A DNA stretch of 64,000 nt from Fulvivirga sediminis (GTDB taxonomy: Bacteria > Bacteroidota > Bacteroidia > Cytophagales > Cyclobacteriaceae). Under the pieces are notes generated by a model, which saw nothing but the letters and a program-made list of their open reading frames with translations, was not told the DNA's origin and searched no databases. This document shows positions 17,366 through 26,872 of the stretch, one piece after another. The stretch spans positions 310,001 through 374,000 of the forward strand of contig NZ_JAESIY010000004.1 in assembly GCF_016757215.1 (NCBI RefSeq), given 5' to 3'. The position numbers were made by a program, and so were the translations under genes. Positions within the stretch are counted from its first letter, which is position 1. The number at the start of each line of letters is the position of its first letter.

Positions 17366-17926
17366 TTATTGACTCACCGCTATGCTTATAAAGCTCTGAA
17401 CAAGCTCTATGGCTTCGTTTACCATTTTTCTATTAACAGTTCTATATTTATATTTTTCATACCATCCTCTATAGAAAAGCAATAGCAGTTGAGTCTTATT
17501 GTGGGCTTCTTCTTCTTCATAGCCCAGATCACTAATTAATATGTAGGCTACCTCGTAGTTTTGCTTCTCATAGTTCTTCAGCACTTTCCTGAAGTACTTA
17601 TCTTCTGCAGCTATCTTTTGCAAGAAAAAAGGCAAATCTTTAAAACTCCCTGATTTGAACAGGAATAGAAGATAATTATTAAAGCGTTCTTCTCTGGAAT
17701 GCTCCATATGCAGCTTTTGAATTACTGAGTCCTGATGCTCTACCCAATAATTAATCACCTGCTTCAGAAAAGCCTTTCGAGTTTTAAAATGCCAGTAGAA
17801 ACTTGACTTATTACAGTTCAGCATGTCAGCTAGCTGCTCCACATTAATACCTTCGTTTCCCTGAGTGGAAAACTTCTCTAGCCCCAACTGTAGCCAATCT
17901 TCCTTTTTTGCTTTTATTACAGGCAT
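17366..17926 (-). CDS. TetR/AcrR family transcriptional regulator
   Basis: 186 residues. The N-terminal helix-turn-helix is clear: 'GLEKFSTQGNEGINVEQLAD' then 'MLNCNKSSFYWHFKTRKAF' (residues about 15-55). The remaining helical domain has no recognisable ligand signature. A perfect 16-bp palindrome lies 47 bases upstream of its start and is a natural autoregulatory operator. No divergent target gene is adjacent: the next gene upstream is on the same strand and ends about 145 bases away. The regulon is unknown. Confidence 0.88.
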   Translation of the reverse strand: MPVIKAKKEDWLQLGLEKFSTQGNEGINVEQLADMLNCNKSSFYWHFKTRKAFLKQVINYWVEHQDSVIQKLHMEHSREERFNNYLLFLFKSGSFKDLPFFLQKIAAEDKYFRKVLKNYEKQNYEVAYILISDLGYEEEEAHNKTQLLLLFYRGWYEKYKYRTVNRKMVNEAIELVQSFISIAVSQ

Positions 17927-17972
17927 AGGTTTAAACGTTTTCGTCTATAAACAAAGAATACAGTCGTATAAT

Positions 17973-17988
17973 TAGACGCATGCGTCTA
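17973..17988. promoter_or_regulatory. Palindromic candidate operator for the TetR-family regulator
   Basis: TAGACGCATGCGTCTA is a perfect 16-bp palindrome 47 bases upstream of the tetR-type start. A second CGTCTA half-site occurs at 17942-17947, closer to the gene. TetR-family dimers typically bind such symmetrical sites. Autorepression is inferred. Confidence 0.6.
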
Positions 17989-18070
17989 CATGTAAGAAAA
18001 TGGCATTATTAAAAAAAGAGGCATTAAACTACTCTAATGCCTCCCCTTACTCATTTAATATAATAATATT

Positions 18071-19678
18071 CTAGATTTTAATCCATATTACCTGAATAGT
18101 TTTTCCTTCGTGAGCATTTAATCTCAACGTAGCATAAGTATGCGATTCCTGATCATAATCAGCAGTTGAAAACATACAAAACTGGTAATCTCTTGACTCT
18201 TCCTTTTTACCAAACAAAGACGTACGATCATAATTATTAGTAGCTTTATTAATATTTGTATAGAAAGCATCAGTAGCGGAAATTCCACTTACGGTAGCTA
18301 ACTTACCTGAATCCTTTATCTCTTGTGTATTGGAAAACAAATCATTATATAATAGATAGTTAGACTCTGCACCATTTACATAAGAAATACATTTATATTG
18401 ATTGCTGCCAAATAGTTTGGAAGCCCTGTTTCTTGCGTCGTTATGAGCAAGAACTGGAATATCTCCTCCAAGGAAATGATTTTTGGGTATTAAAGTTTCC
18501 TTTTGTAATCTCAATTCTTGACTAAACGTAGACACAACGGCGTCTCCTAATAAACTAGCTAACACTACAGATCCTTTCAAGCGATAAAATCTACGCTCAT
18601 AAATAACAGCATATGTTCCATCTCTATTCACATGAAAATCACTAGGCACGCCTATATACTTGTGATCCTTATTCTCAAATGAAGTATAATTAACTTCAAC
18701 GTTGGGCACATCTAAATCTTTCACATATTTTGTAGATAGACTTTCAGGATCGAATACGATCAGATTAGATGAATACAGCCCATAAGTTCTATTAAGATCA
18801 GGCGCATAAGTCAACAATGACAAGGCAACGATAAGATTTTCATGAGGGTTGAATTTCAATACTGCCTCTGCTAATTTTTTATCCCCATTAAAGTCCTTTT
18901 CTTTTACATAAAAGAAATCTTGATCACTTTTCAATCTACCAATAAAAACAGTGCCTTTATACGTTCCTATATCTGAAGCCACCAAGGCTGTAACCTGATT
19001 ATCTAAAACCATAAACTCTACTAGCCTTAAAGCCTTATAATCCCCACCTGAAGGAATAAAATATGCTTCAGTTAATTTAGTGTGGTTGGCACTATAAAAA
19101 GCAATCTGCACCTGGTTGTTTTTACTAAATTCAGTCGCATTATAAAGACCGATTGCATAATTACCAGATTTTTCATCATGTCTGACCAAAAACTTATTCT
19201 TGATAGATTTCTTATGAGGTTGCAGTTGGGCCACCACTTCCTCTGACTTTAGTTTACCGTCATTCGTGTCGATGATCACTCTGTATAAAGAAGGGGGTGA
19301 TTTTTTCTCTTCTAGACTCAGAAAAACCACCAGTTCAGTACCTTGATCAAAAGCACTTGCAATTTCTGTAGTTCTAAGGTTTAACTGTCCTTTTGATTTA
19401 AACTGAGGCTTTGCAAATTTGTCCAGCACGAGTTTACGTTCTTTATTGTAAACCCATACATGAAAACCTTCGCTTTCGGTGATGTGTAATAAGGCGGTCT
19501 TACCATTAGATAGTTGAAAAATTTTCAACCAACCTACCACAGGCTCCTCTTTAAGGGGCTCACTCTCCTGAATTTTAAAATCCTGACTAACGGAAGGAGA
19601 TATATTAAAAAGAAGAAATACGAAAATTAAAAAATTAAATGCTCTCAATATCTTATACTTAAGGTTAAAAAGATGCAA
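18071..19678 (-). CDS. Secreted protein of unknown function next to the glucuronate genes
   Basis: 535 residues with an N-terminal hydrophobic signal segment (about 10-32, ending 'SPSVSQ'). No family is recognised. The mature part is rich in beta-strand-like stretches with Ser, Leu and Val ('LVVFLSLEEKK', 'VTALVASDIGTYKGTVFIG', 'YAVIYERRFYRLKGSVV'), and repeated 'F/L-x-N/D-G/K' turns give the impression of a beta-propeller. It follows the mannonate dehydratase gene by 45 bases on the same strand, so it may belong to that operon. This placement is the only clue to a role, and it may instead be an independent exported protein. Confidence 0.6.
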   Translation of the reverse strand: MHLFNLKYKILRAFNFLIFVFLLFNISPSVSQDFKIQESEPLKEEPVVGWLKIFQLSNGKTALLHITESEGFHVWVYNKERKLVLDKFAKPQFKSKGQLNLRTTEIASAFDQGTELVVFLSLEEKKSPPSLYRVIIDTNDGKLKSEEVVAQLQPHKKSIKNKFLVRHDEKSGNYAIGLYNATEFSKNNQVQIAFYSANHTKLTEAYFIPSGGDYKALRLVEFMVLDNQVTALVASDIGTYKGTVFIGRLKSDQDFFYVKEKDFNGDKKLAEAVLKFNPHENLIVALSLLTYAPDLNRTYGLYSSNLIVFDPESLSTKYVKDLDVPNVEVNYTSFENKDHKYIGVPSDFHVNRDGTYAVIYERRFYRLKGSVVLASLLGDAVVSTFSQELRLQKETLIPKNHFLGGDIPVLAHNDARNRASKLFGSNQYKCISYVNGAESNYLLYNDLFSNTQEIKDSGKLATVSGISATDAFYTNINKATNNYDRTSLFGKKEESRDYQFCMFSTADYDQESHTYATLRLNAHEGKTIQVIWIKI

Positions 19679-19723
19679 TAATATAATTTTCGTAAGACCT
19701 CTTCTTACATAAACTCAAAAAAA

Positions 19724-20902
19724 TTATCCCTTCATTATAGAGGCCAAACCAAGCTCCAAACCTCTTAACTCTGCCAATCCTTTTAATCTTCCTATAGCTG
19801 TATATCCAGGGTAAGTATTCTTTTTTAGATCATCTAGCATCTGATGACCATGATCCGGGCGCATCGGTATTGAACGCTCGCGTTTATTCATAAGCTCAAG
19901 AACTTCTTTTACTACTGCCACCATATTAGTATCTCCATCTAGGTGGTTGGCCTCATAAAAGTTACCATCTTTATCTCTTTTGGTATTTCTCAGATGCAAG
20001 AAATGAACATTCTCTCCAAATCTTTTCAGCATTTTAAGGATATCATTATCCGGTCTGGCTCCTAAGCTACCTGTGCAAAAACAAAGACCATTAGCCTCTG
20101 AAGGTGCTGCTGCCAGAATATCCGCTAAGTCTTGCTCTGTGCTCACTATACGCGGCAAGCCCAGAATAGGATATGGAGGATCATCAGGATGAATAGCCAG
20201 TTGAGCACCTGCTTCTTCCGCTACAGGAACTACCTCTTGTAAGAAATGAGCCAAATGAGATTTTAGCGTCTCTCTATCAATATGCTCATAGGTTTTTAAT
20301 GCTTTAATGATACCTTCAGGAGTGAATTTTTCATCACTGCCTGGCAAGCCCAGCAAAGCATGATTAAAAAGATCTTCTCTCTCCTGTTCTGACATCTGCT
20401 CATATCGTGACCTGGCCACTTCTATTTCTTCCGCCGAATAATCATTTTCAGCCCCGGGTCTTTTCAATAGAAACAGGTCAAAAACATGAAAGGCCACTTT
20501 TTCAAACCTCAGTGCCCTGCTACCATTCTCTAACTCATAGCCAGGGTTAGTACGCATCCAGTCAAGAATAGGCATAAAGTTATAGGTGATTACCTTCACC
20601 CCGCAAGCCGCCAAATTGCGAATACTCTCTTTATATGCTTCTATATATTCCTTATACTTCCCTATCTGCTTCTTAATATCCTCATGTACAGGCAAACTTT
20701 CTACCACAGACCATTTCATGCCCTCCTTTTCCACCATTTCAATCCGTTTCTTGATTTCCTCCACAGTCCACACTTCGCCTACTGGTATGTGGTGTAAGGC
20801 TGTAACCACTCCTGAGCACCCTGCCTGGCGGATATCCTTCAAACTAACTGTATCATTAGGGCCGTACCATCTCATGGTTTGCTCCATCATAAACTTATTC
20901 AT
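19724..20902 (-). CDS. uxuA: Mannonate dehydratase
   Basis: Converts D-mannonate to 2-keto-3-deoxy-D-gluconate in the glucuronate catabolic pathway. 392 residues, the normal length. UxuA landmarks are present: '[20 protein letters not shown]' at the N-terminus, '[12 protein letters not shown]', '[18 protein letters not shown]' around 220-240 with metal-binding residues, '[14 protein letters not shown]', 'FLHLRNTKR' and '[12 protein letters not shown]' near 345. It lies 37 bases downstream of the GH67 alpha-glucuronidase gene, and the two probably form one transcript that releases and then breaks down glucuronic acid from xylan. The isomerase and reductase steps are not in the window. Confidence 0.95.
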   Translation of the reverse strand: MNKFMMEQTMRWYGPNDTVSLKDIRQAGCSGVVTALHHIPVGEVWTVEEIKKRIEMVEKEGMKWSVVESLPVHEDIKKQIGKYKEYIEAYKESIRNLAACGVKVITYNFMPILDWMRTNPGYELENGSRALRFEKVAFHVFDLFLLKRPGAENDYSAEEIEVARSRYEQMSEQEREDLFNHALLGLPGSDEKFTPEGIIKALKTYEHIDRETLKSHLAHFLQEVVPVAEEAGAQLAIHPDDPPYPILGLPRIVSTEQDLADILAAAPSEANGLCFCTGSLGARPDNDILKMLKRFGENVHFLHLRNTKRDKDGNFYEANHLDGDTNMVAVVKEVLELMNKRERSIPMRPDHGHQMLDDLKKNTYPGYTAIGRLKGLAELRGLELGLASIMKG

Positions 20903-20939
20903 ATATATATGATCTATAACGCGTATTTTCTAAATGATT

Positions 20940-23078
20940 TTAATTGCCAGGAGCGAAAGGAAAGGTAAGTCCTTCATAATACTCCAGCGTTTGTGATGCC
21001 TTCGGGATATCCTCTGGTATGGGTTTACCTGAAAAAGTCTGGAAATAAAGAAGGCAAGCATCTCTCCACCATTCCGCTTCCTTTTTTTGAATTTTCAAAA
21101 ATGATTTCACCTGCTCAAAACGACCTGCATCTATTTCATTTTCCAGTGATTGCCATTTCTGCTGCATATTTTCAACCTCTTCTACCCCATGTTGGTATTC
21201 ATAACACATGGCATTCCACAGCTCTTTTCCTGATTTCATTTTATAAGTCCAAGGCACATGATGGAACCAAAGCAAAAACTTTTCAGGACATTCTTCCAGA
21301 GATCCAAATTTTGATGCTACCTCCGGGAAGTATTGAGCCACGGCATTACTTCCTGATGCCGTTCTGTCAAAACCAATTCCATTTTTATCGGCTTTATGAT
21401 AGTACACCGAAGTCCAGTCTGCCCGATGCTTATTAGCAATCCACGGGCCGGGACCATAATGATGCCCCCATCCCATAATGTGGTGTAGGCCAAAAGGAGT
21501 CATATAGCTTACCACTGCTTCATGAGAGGCCATCATAATATTAGTTATGGGGTTAATCACATCCTCTTGGTTAGAAAAGGTCATTCTTATCCACTCTTTA
21601 GCTATTTCTTCTGACGATAGCCCATGACTCCAAGCCAAGCGCCCAAAAGCATACCAATTGGACTGTCCAAATAAATGACCTGTCCAGTTTCTTTCGGTTC
21701 CAATATTAGAAACTCCTGCTATACCGGTTAACCGATGGTTATTCAAAGAACCATCTACCACCTTAGCCACGGTAGATCCTTTGCCCTTAGCGTAAGTATC
21801 AGCATCTAGACATTCTTTATACATAGGAGAAAGATAGGCCAGGTGTGTGCCTTGCCCTAAATACTCCTGAGTAATCTGAAACTCCATCATCATAGGGGTT
21901 TTAGGCATGGCTCCAAACAAAGGATGAAAAGGCTCACGAGGCTGAAAGTCAATAGCTCCATTCTTCACCTGCACCAGCACATTATCGTCAAATTTACCAT
22001 CAAGAGGTTTAAAATCATTATAGGCCTGCTTAGCCCTGTCGTCAGGCTCTTCATTGCTATAGACAAATGCACGCCACATTACCACGCCTCCATGCGGCTT
22101 AAGAGCAGCGGCCATCATGTTAGCTCCATCAGCATGAGTACGCCCATAATTTTGAGGACCGGGTTGTCCTTCTGAGTTTGCCTTTACCAAAAAACCACCG
22201 AAATCAGGTATCATATTATAGATCTCATCAGCTTTATCTTTCCACCACTGCTGTACTTCGGTATTAAGCGGATCAGCCGTTTTCAAGCCTCCAATCTCAA
22301 TGGGGGCGCTAAAACGGGCTGTGAGATAAACTTTTAAACCATAAGGACGGAAAACATTAGCTAAGACCTTCACCTTCTCCAAGTAGGCCGGGGTAAGGAC
22401 TAAGGCATTAGCATTTACATTGGTAAGAACGGTACCGTTTATACCTATAGAAGCATTAGCACGGGCATAGTCAATATAACGAGGATCTATATATCCTGGT
22501 AATCGATGCCAATCCCACAAAGAAAAACCAGCATAGCCTCTTTCTACTGTACGATCAAGATTATCCCAATGATTGAGCACTCTGAGCTTTACATTAGGAG
22601 TACTAGTGATATTAAGTTTTTTTATGCTTTGCTGTGTCTGTAGTAATCTTAAAAAATGAAAAGTACCATATAACACACCAATATCTGTATTAGCCGCAAT
22701 TATGACATTCCCTTTTTTTGTAGTAATCATATACCCTTCATCCCCTAAAGGATCTAATGATTTTTGAAGTTTTAAAGATGCGATATAAGGTGATGAAGCA
22801 GAAGTACCCAGAACGAGCGTCTGTTCGCCAACCTGGTCAGCAGACTTTAATTCCACCCCCAGTAAGCCTTTAATTGCGATACTCAATTCATCCACAGCCA
22901 CCTGTATAGTGGGTGACTTATCAGTAGCCGCAGAATAGGCCTTTAATGCTTGTACATATTCCGCTTTAAGCGACACATTGTCAACAGGTTTATAACGTAA
23001 CCATAGATCATAGCCGTCTTCCGCTTTCGCTTGGAAAAAAGCCAGTAGTAGAAACAGTAAAACTTTAAACTTTGTCAT
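20940..23078 (-). CDS. GH67 alpha-glucuronidase, exported
   Basis: Removes (4-O-methyl)glucuronic acid from the end of glucuronoxylo-oligosaccharides. 712 residues with a signal peptide ('LLFLLLAFFQAKA'), so probably periplasmic. Family GH67 is clear from 'GYAGFSLWDWHRLPGYIDPR', 'VKANSEGQPGPQNYGRTHAD', which carries the expected acid Glu, and 'LVQVKNGAIDFQPREPFHPL', which carries the paired Asp and Glu proposed as general base. The C-terminal helical region ends in 'LEYYEGLTFPF'. It is followed by uxuA and is divergent from a GH3 gene across 117 bases that hold two inverted repeats. Confidence 0.95.
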   Translation of the reverse strand: MTKFKVLLFLLLAFFQAKAEDGYDLWLRYKPVDNVSLKAEYVQALKAYSAATDKSPTIQVAVDELSIAIKGLLGVELKSADQVGEQTLVLGTSASSPYIASLKLQKSLDPLGDEGYMITTKKGNVIIAANTDIGVLYGTFHFLRLLQTQQSIKKLNITSTPNVKLRVLNHWDNLDRTVERGYAGFSLWDWHRLPGYIDPRYIDYARANASIGINGTVLTNVNANALVLTPAYLEKVKVLANVFRPYGLKVYLTARFSAPIEIGGLKTADPLNTEVQQWWKDKADEIYNMIPDFGGFLVKANSEGQPGPQNYGRTHADGANMMAAALKPHGGVVMWRAFVYSNEEPDDRAKQAYNDFKPLDGKFDDNVLVQVKNGAIDFQPREPFHPLFGAMPKTPMMMEFQITQEYLGQGTHLAYLSPMYKECLDADTYAKGKGSTVAKVVDGSLNNHRLTGIAGVSNIGTERNWTGHLFGQSNWYAFGRLAWSHGLSSEEIAKEWIRMTFSNQEDVINPITNIMMASHEAVVSYMTPFGLHHIMGWGHHYGPGPWIANKHRADWTSVYYHKADKNGIGFDRTASGSNAVAQYFPEVASKFGSLEECPEKFLLWFHHVPWTYKMKSGKELWNAMCYEYQHGVEEVENMQQKWQSLENEIDAGRFEQVKSFLKIQKKEAEWWRDACLLYFQTFSGKPIPEDIPKASQTLEYYEGLTFPFAPGN

Positions 23079-23122
23079 TTTATGAGAGAATTTGTGCTTT
23101 CTAATTTAAAAAATAATTTACG

Positions 23123-23150
23123 CAATCGATTGTTTAAACTTAATAAGTTT
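23123..23150. promoter_or_regulatory. Two inverted repeats between divergent GH67 and GH3 genes
   Basis: CAATCGATTG (23123-23132) is a CG-centred palindrome of the kind bound by LacI-family regulators. AAACTT-AAT-AAGTTT (23136-23150) lies 3 bases further on. Both are between the divergent xylan-related genes and could coordinate them. No LacI-type regulator is present in the window. Confidence 0.5.
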
Positions 23151-23195
23151 CTAATTTTAATCTGAATAAGCTAGAATAATGTCAAACTAATAATC

Positions 23196-25388
23196 ATGAA
23201 AAATAACCTTACTATCCTAATTCTCACCTTTTGCTTATTAGCCATAAATTATATGGCAATAGGACAAACTCCAATTTATAAAGATCCTAATCAGCCCATA
23301 GAAGCCCGAGCTAAAGATCTTGTAAGCAAAATGACACTTGAAGAAAAAGTACTTCAGATGATGCACACTGCCCCTGCTATACCCAGGCTTGACCTGCCTG
23401 CTTATAACTGGTGGAATGAAGCACTCCATGGAGTAGGAAGATCAGGTTCAGCTACCGTATTTCCTCAAGCTATTGGCTTGGGAGCAACTTTTGATTCAGA
23501 CCTGGCGCTAAGAGTATCTTCCGTTATTTCTGATGAAGCAAGAGCTATGTATAATGCGGCTATAGCTAAAGATTATCATCAAAAGTATGGTGGTCTTACT
23601 TTCTGGACTCCTAATGTTAATATCTTCAGAGATCCTCGTTGGGGTCGTGGACAAGAAACTTACGGAGAAGACCCTTTCTTAACCTCCGCTTTAGGTGTAG
23701 CTTTTGTAAAAGGATTACAAGGAGAAGATCCTAAATACCTCAAAACAGCGGCCTGTGCCAAACACTATGCTGTACATAGCGGCCCAGAAAGACTAAGACA
23801 CGAATTCAATGCTGTGGCCAGTAAAAAAGACATGTTTGAAACTTATCTTCCTGCTTTTCATGCTCTAGTAGATGCAGACGTAGAAGCGGTGATGTGTGCC
23901 TACAACGCTACCAATGGCGAGCCTTGCTGCTCTAACAAATACCTATTGCAAGATTTACTTAGAAAAGATTGGGGCTTTGATGGCCACGTAGTAAGTGACT
24001 GCTGGGCTGTAGTAGACTTTTATGAAGGTCATAAAAACGTTAAAAATGTAACTGAAGCCGCTGCCTTAGCGGTAAACAGTGGTGTAAACCTTAACTGCGG
24101 CGATGAATACCCTGCCTTAGTTGACGCTGTAAAACAAGGGCTAATCACTGAAGAGACCATAGACAACACCTTGGCTCACCTATTAGAAACACGCTTCAAA
24201 CTAGGTATGTTTGATCCTAAAGAAAATGTACCTTATAATAATATAAGCCCTGAAGTAATCAATAGCAAAGAACACAGAGCATTAGCTAAAGAAGTAGCCA
24301 CTAAATCTATTGTTCTGCTTAAGAACAATGGTGTATTACCTCTTAAAAATGACCTACCTACTTACTACGTTACAGGACCAAGTGCTGCCAATGTAGAATC
24401 TTTAGTAGGTAACTATTATGGTGTGAACCCTGAAATGGTTACTGTGCTGGAAGGTATCACTAAAGCCATAGAACCTGGAAGTCAGCTTCAATACCGCCCT
24501 GGCGTTTTGCTTGACAGAGAAAATGTAAACCCTATAGATTGGTCTAGCGATGTAGCCGCTATAAGTGACGCTACTTTTATGGTAATGGGAATCAATGGAC
24601 TGATTGAAGGTGAAGAAGGTGAATCCATCGCTTCTGAGCATTTTGGAGATAGATTAGACTACAACCTTCCTAAAAACCAGATTGATTATCTGAAAAAGCT
24701 TAAAAAAGACAATGACAATGCCGTGATAGCGATTGTAACAGGAGGTAGCCCTATGAACCTGGCTGAAGTACAGGAAATAGCTGATGCTGTTTTGCTGGTT
24801 TGGTACCCTGGTGAAGAAGGTGGAAACGCTGTAGCTGATATTGTTTTTGGTAAAACCTCTCCATCTGGAAGATTACCTATTACATTTCCTAAATCACTGG
24901 ATCAACTACCTAACTATCAGAACTATGATATGGAAGGAAGAACTTACCGTTACATGAAAGAAGAGCCGCTATATCCATTTGGTTACGGGTTAAGCTATAC
25001 TACTTTCAACTACTCTGATATACAACTTAGCTCTACTACCGCTAGAAAGAAAAAGATAGAGCCTATTACTGTTTCTGCGCTAGTGAAAAACACAGGAAAA
25101 TACGAAGCTGAAGAAGTAGTACAGTTTTATATCACTGATAAAGAAGGAAGTGCACGCACTCCACTTTATTCATTAAAAGGAGTTAAAAGAATAAAATTAA
25201 AGCCTGGCGCTTCAGAAAGAGTAAGTTTCTCTATTACCGAAGATATGCTGTCATTGGTTGACAATGAAGGAAAAAGCATACTGGAAAAAGGAGACTTTGA
25301 CATTTTCATAGGTGGTTCACTTCCTGACAAAAGAAGTAACGCTTTAGGCATGCCTGCCGTTGCTAAAAGCACGCTGACGTTGAAATAA
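23196..25388 (+). CDS. GH3 beta-xylosidase/beta-glucosidase-like enzyme, exported
   Basis: 730 residues with an N-terminal signal peptide (about 1-23). Family GH3 motifs: 'NWWNEALHGVGRSG', 'TFWTPNVNIFRDPRWGRGQE', 'CAKHYAVHSGPE' and the nucleophile Asp in 'GHVVSDCWAVVDF' near residue 270. The C-terminal GH3 domain ('GSPMNLAEV', 'VWYPGEEGGNAVADI') and a fibronectin-like tail are complete. The 'NWWNEALHGV' form is common in GH3 beta-xylosidases. Together with the divergent alpha-glucuronidase it suggests removal of xylose and glucuronate units from xylo-oligosaccharides. Substrate is inferred from context. A strong terminator follows. Confidence 0.92.
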   Translation: MKNNLTILILTFCLLAINYMAIGQTPIYKDPNQPIEARAKDLVSKMTLEEKVLQMMHTAPAIPRLDLPAYNWWNEALHGVGRSGSATVFPQAIGLGATFDSDLALRVSSVISDEARAMYNAAIAKDYHQKYGGLTFWTPNVNIFRDPRWGRGQETYGEDPFLTSALGVAFVKGLQGEDPKYLKTAACAKHYAVHSGPERLRHEFNAVASKKDMFETYLPAFHALVDADVEAVMCAYNATNGEPCCSNKYLLQDLLRKDWGFDGHVVSDCWAVVDFYEGHKNVKNVTEAAALAVNSGVNLNCGDEYPALVDAVKQGLITEETIDNTLAHLLETRFKLGMFDPKENVPYNNISPEVINSKEHRALAKEVATKSIVLLKNNGVLPLKNDLPTYYVTGPSAANVESLVGNYYGVNPEMVTVLEGITKAIEPGSQLQYRPGVLLDRENVNPIDWSSDVAAISDATFMVMGINGLIEGEEGESIASEHFGDRLDYNLPKNQIDYLKKLKKDNDNAVIAIVTGGSPMNLAEVQEIADAVLLVWYPGEEGGNAVADIVFGKTSPSGRLPITFPKSLDQLPNYQNYDMEGRTYRYMKEEPLYPFGYGLSYTTFNYSDIQLSSTTARKKKIEPITVSALVKNTGKYEAEEVVQFYITDKEGSARTPLYSLKGVKRIKLKPGASERVSFSITEDMLSLVDNEGKSILEKGDFDIFIGGSLPDKRSNALGMPAVAKSTLTLK

Positions 25389-25409
25389 TAAAAGCTAACT
25401 AAAGCTTAA

Positions 25410-25458
25410 GGCTATATCATGATTGGTTCAATTTCCATCATGATATAGCCTTTTTTTT
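25410..25458 (+). terminator. Rho-independent terminator after the GH3 gene
   Basis: A perfect 13-bp stem, GGCTATATCATGA with TCATGATATAGCC, encloses a 15-base loop and is followed directly by eight T residues, 21 bases after the GH3 stop. Confidence 0.9.
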
Positions 25459-25543
25459 GTTCTAACTATTAAACCCCATCTCCTTTATAAGTATCTGTGA
25501 CTTTCTATCTTCATGGAGTTATGATGATAAAAAGTCCCAATTT

Positions 25544-26185
25544 ATGCCTGACATCAATAATATACATCTGGCTTTTCCTTGTGATCAAAATCGTAAAACA
25601 TTGAATAAAAAAGGTGTTCAATTTAATTGCTCCAAATGCCAGAATCAGGTCCATGATTTCACTAAAAAATCTGATGAAGAGCTGAATAATAAACTTACTA
25701 ATACCAAGCGTCCTGTTTGTGGAATTTTCAAAACCAGCCAGCTCAGTAAAGATTTCCTGAAGTATGCTTCCGTTTCTCTACTAGTAAGTACGATGACGGC
25801 CTCTTCTGCTTGCTCACAAACTACGCTATCCGAACATACTTCAAATGAAGAATTTATAATTAGCGAGACTAATGAAGAATTTTTGGGAATCATAGTAGAA
25901 GCTCCTGCAACGGCAGAAGAAGGTTGGCATAAATTCTACAATAGCATATACAATAACATTAAGTTATCTGAGCACATACCTGACACATCTTTTAAAGTTT
26001 TCGTGAGTTTTGATGTAACTCAGAATGGTGACATGATCAACATTAATGTGATAAAAGGAGGCTCTGTAGAGCTCAACAAAATCATTATTAAAACCTTTAA
26101 AAATGAAAATTATCATTTTATACCAGCTAAACAAAAAGGCATCGAAGTGTCATCACGCATGGTAGTTCCACTAATTTTTAAATAG
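25544..26185 (+). CDS. TonB C-terminal-domain protein with an N-terminal cysteine motif
   Basis: 213 residues. The N-terminal part has a cysteine pattern seen in many Bacteroidota membrane proteins: 'FPCDQNRKTLNKKG' then 'FNCSKCQNQVHDFTKKSDEE' and 'RPVCGIF', probably zinc-binding and cytoplasmic. A membrane segment follows at about residues 70-90. The periplasmic C-terminal domain ('KVFVSFDVTQNGDMININVI', 'SSRMVVPLIF') matches the TonB/energy-transducer C-terminal fold. It could contact TonB-dependent receptors such as the one encoded downstream on the other strand, though a scaffold role is equally possible. The linker is much shorter than in classical TonB. Confidence 0.7.
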   Translation: MPDINNIHLAFPCDQNRKTLNKKGVQFNCSKCQNQVHDFTKKSDEELNNKLTNTKRPVCGIFKTSQLSKDFLKYASVSLLVSTMTASSACSQTTLSEHTSNEEFIISETNEEFLGIIVEAPATAEEGWHKFYNSIYNNIKLSEHIPDTSFKVFVSFDVTQNGDMININVIKGGSVELNKIIIKTFKNENYHFIPAKQKGIEVSSRMVVPLIFK

Positions 26186-26204
26186 TGACTAAATCATAAA
26201 AACT

Positions 26205-26840
26205 CTACTTACACTGATTCAGCATATTAACTGCTCTACTCTTACCCCAAATCGGCATTAAGGCATTTGACTCTTCTTTTTCATATTGATTTACTGCTTT
26301 TCTTAAAGTAGCGCAAGCATTTTCAGTGCTTTCCCCAAAAAACTGAGCGGCACCATATTCCATTTGGGCCATTAAGAAAAGTGCCCGCGGGTTACCAGGG
26401 TTCTGCTCAATCGCTTTCTGAAAATAATTGATGGCCACCGAAGATAATGATTGACCTCTACCTGCCGGATCTACAGATAACTGCCCCATAACTACGTATC
26501 CCTTCAAAGCCGTGATTTCTGAGTTGGTTTCCAAAATCGCCGCTTTATTCGCCAGCTCTTCTGCTTGTTTGTAATACCGATCTCGCTCAGATATAGAAGC
26601 TGAATTATCAAACCCCATAATTACATAGGTTAATGATTCATAATACAAGGGCAACCACTCCTGCGTTTCTTTCTGGCTGATACGCTCAAAAGCATTAGCC
26701 ACCGTTTGGAGATTATCTATTGATTCGGCCTCACTAAACTGTTGTAATGCCTTAGTCATAGCCTGCTCATAGGGTGACTGAGCCAATAAAGGCTGTGTAG
26801 CAAAGAAGATTAGAGTGTATAATAATAAGTTTCTCATCAT
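26205..26840 (-). CDS. Periplasmic TPR-like protein paired with the TonB receptor gene
   Basis: 211 residues with a signal peptide (about 1-20, 'FATQPLLAQ'). The remainder is helical with TPR-like repeats ('YYKQAEELANKAAILE', 'YFQKAIEQNPGNPRALFLMA'). It follows the TonB-dependent receptor gene by 32 bases on the same strand. Similar small TPR proteins often accompany this receptor type in Bacteroidota, so a structural or accessory role for the receptor is likely but unproven. No catalytic motif is seen. Confidence 0.7.
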   Translation of the reverse strand: MMRNLLLYTLIFFATQPLLAQSPYEQAMTKALQQFSEAESIDNLQTVANAFERISQKETQEWLPLYYESLTYVIMGFDNSASISERDRYYKQAEELANKAAILETNSEITALKGYVVMGQLSVDPAGRGQSLSSVAINYFQKAIEQNPGNPRALFLMAQMEYGAAQFFGESTENACATLRKAVNQYEKEESNALMPIWGKSRAVNMLNQCK

Positions 26841-26872
26841 GTATTTGTTTGATTATATAAATAAGGAAATTA

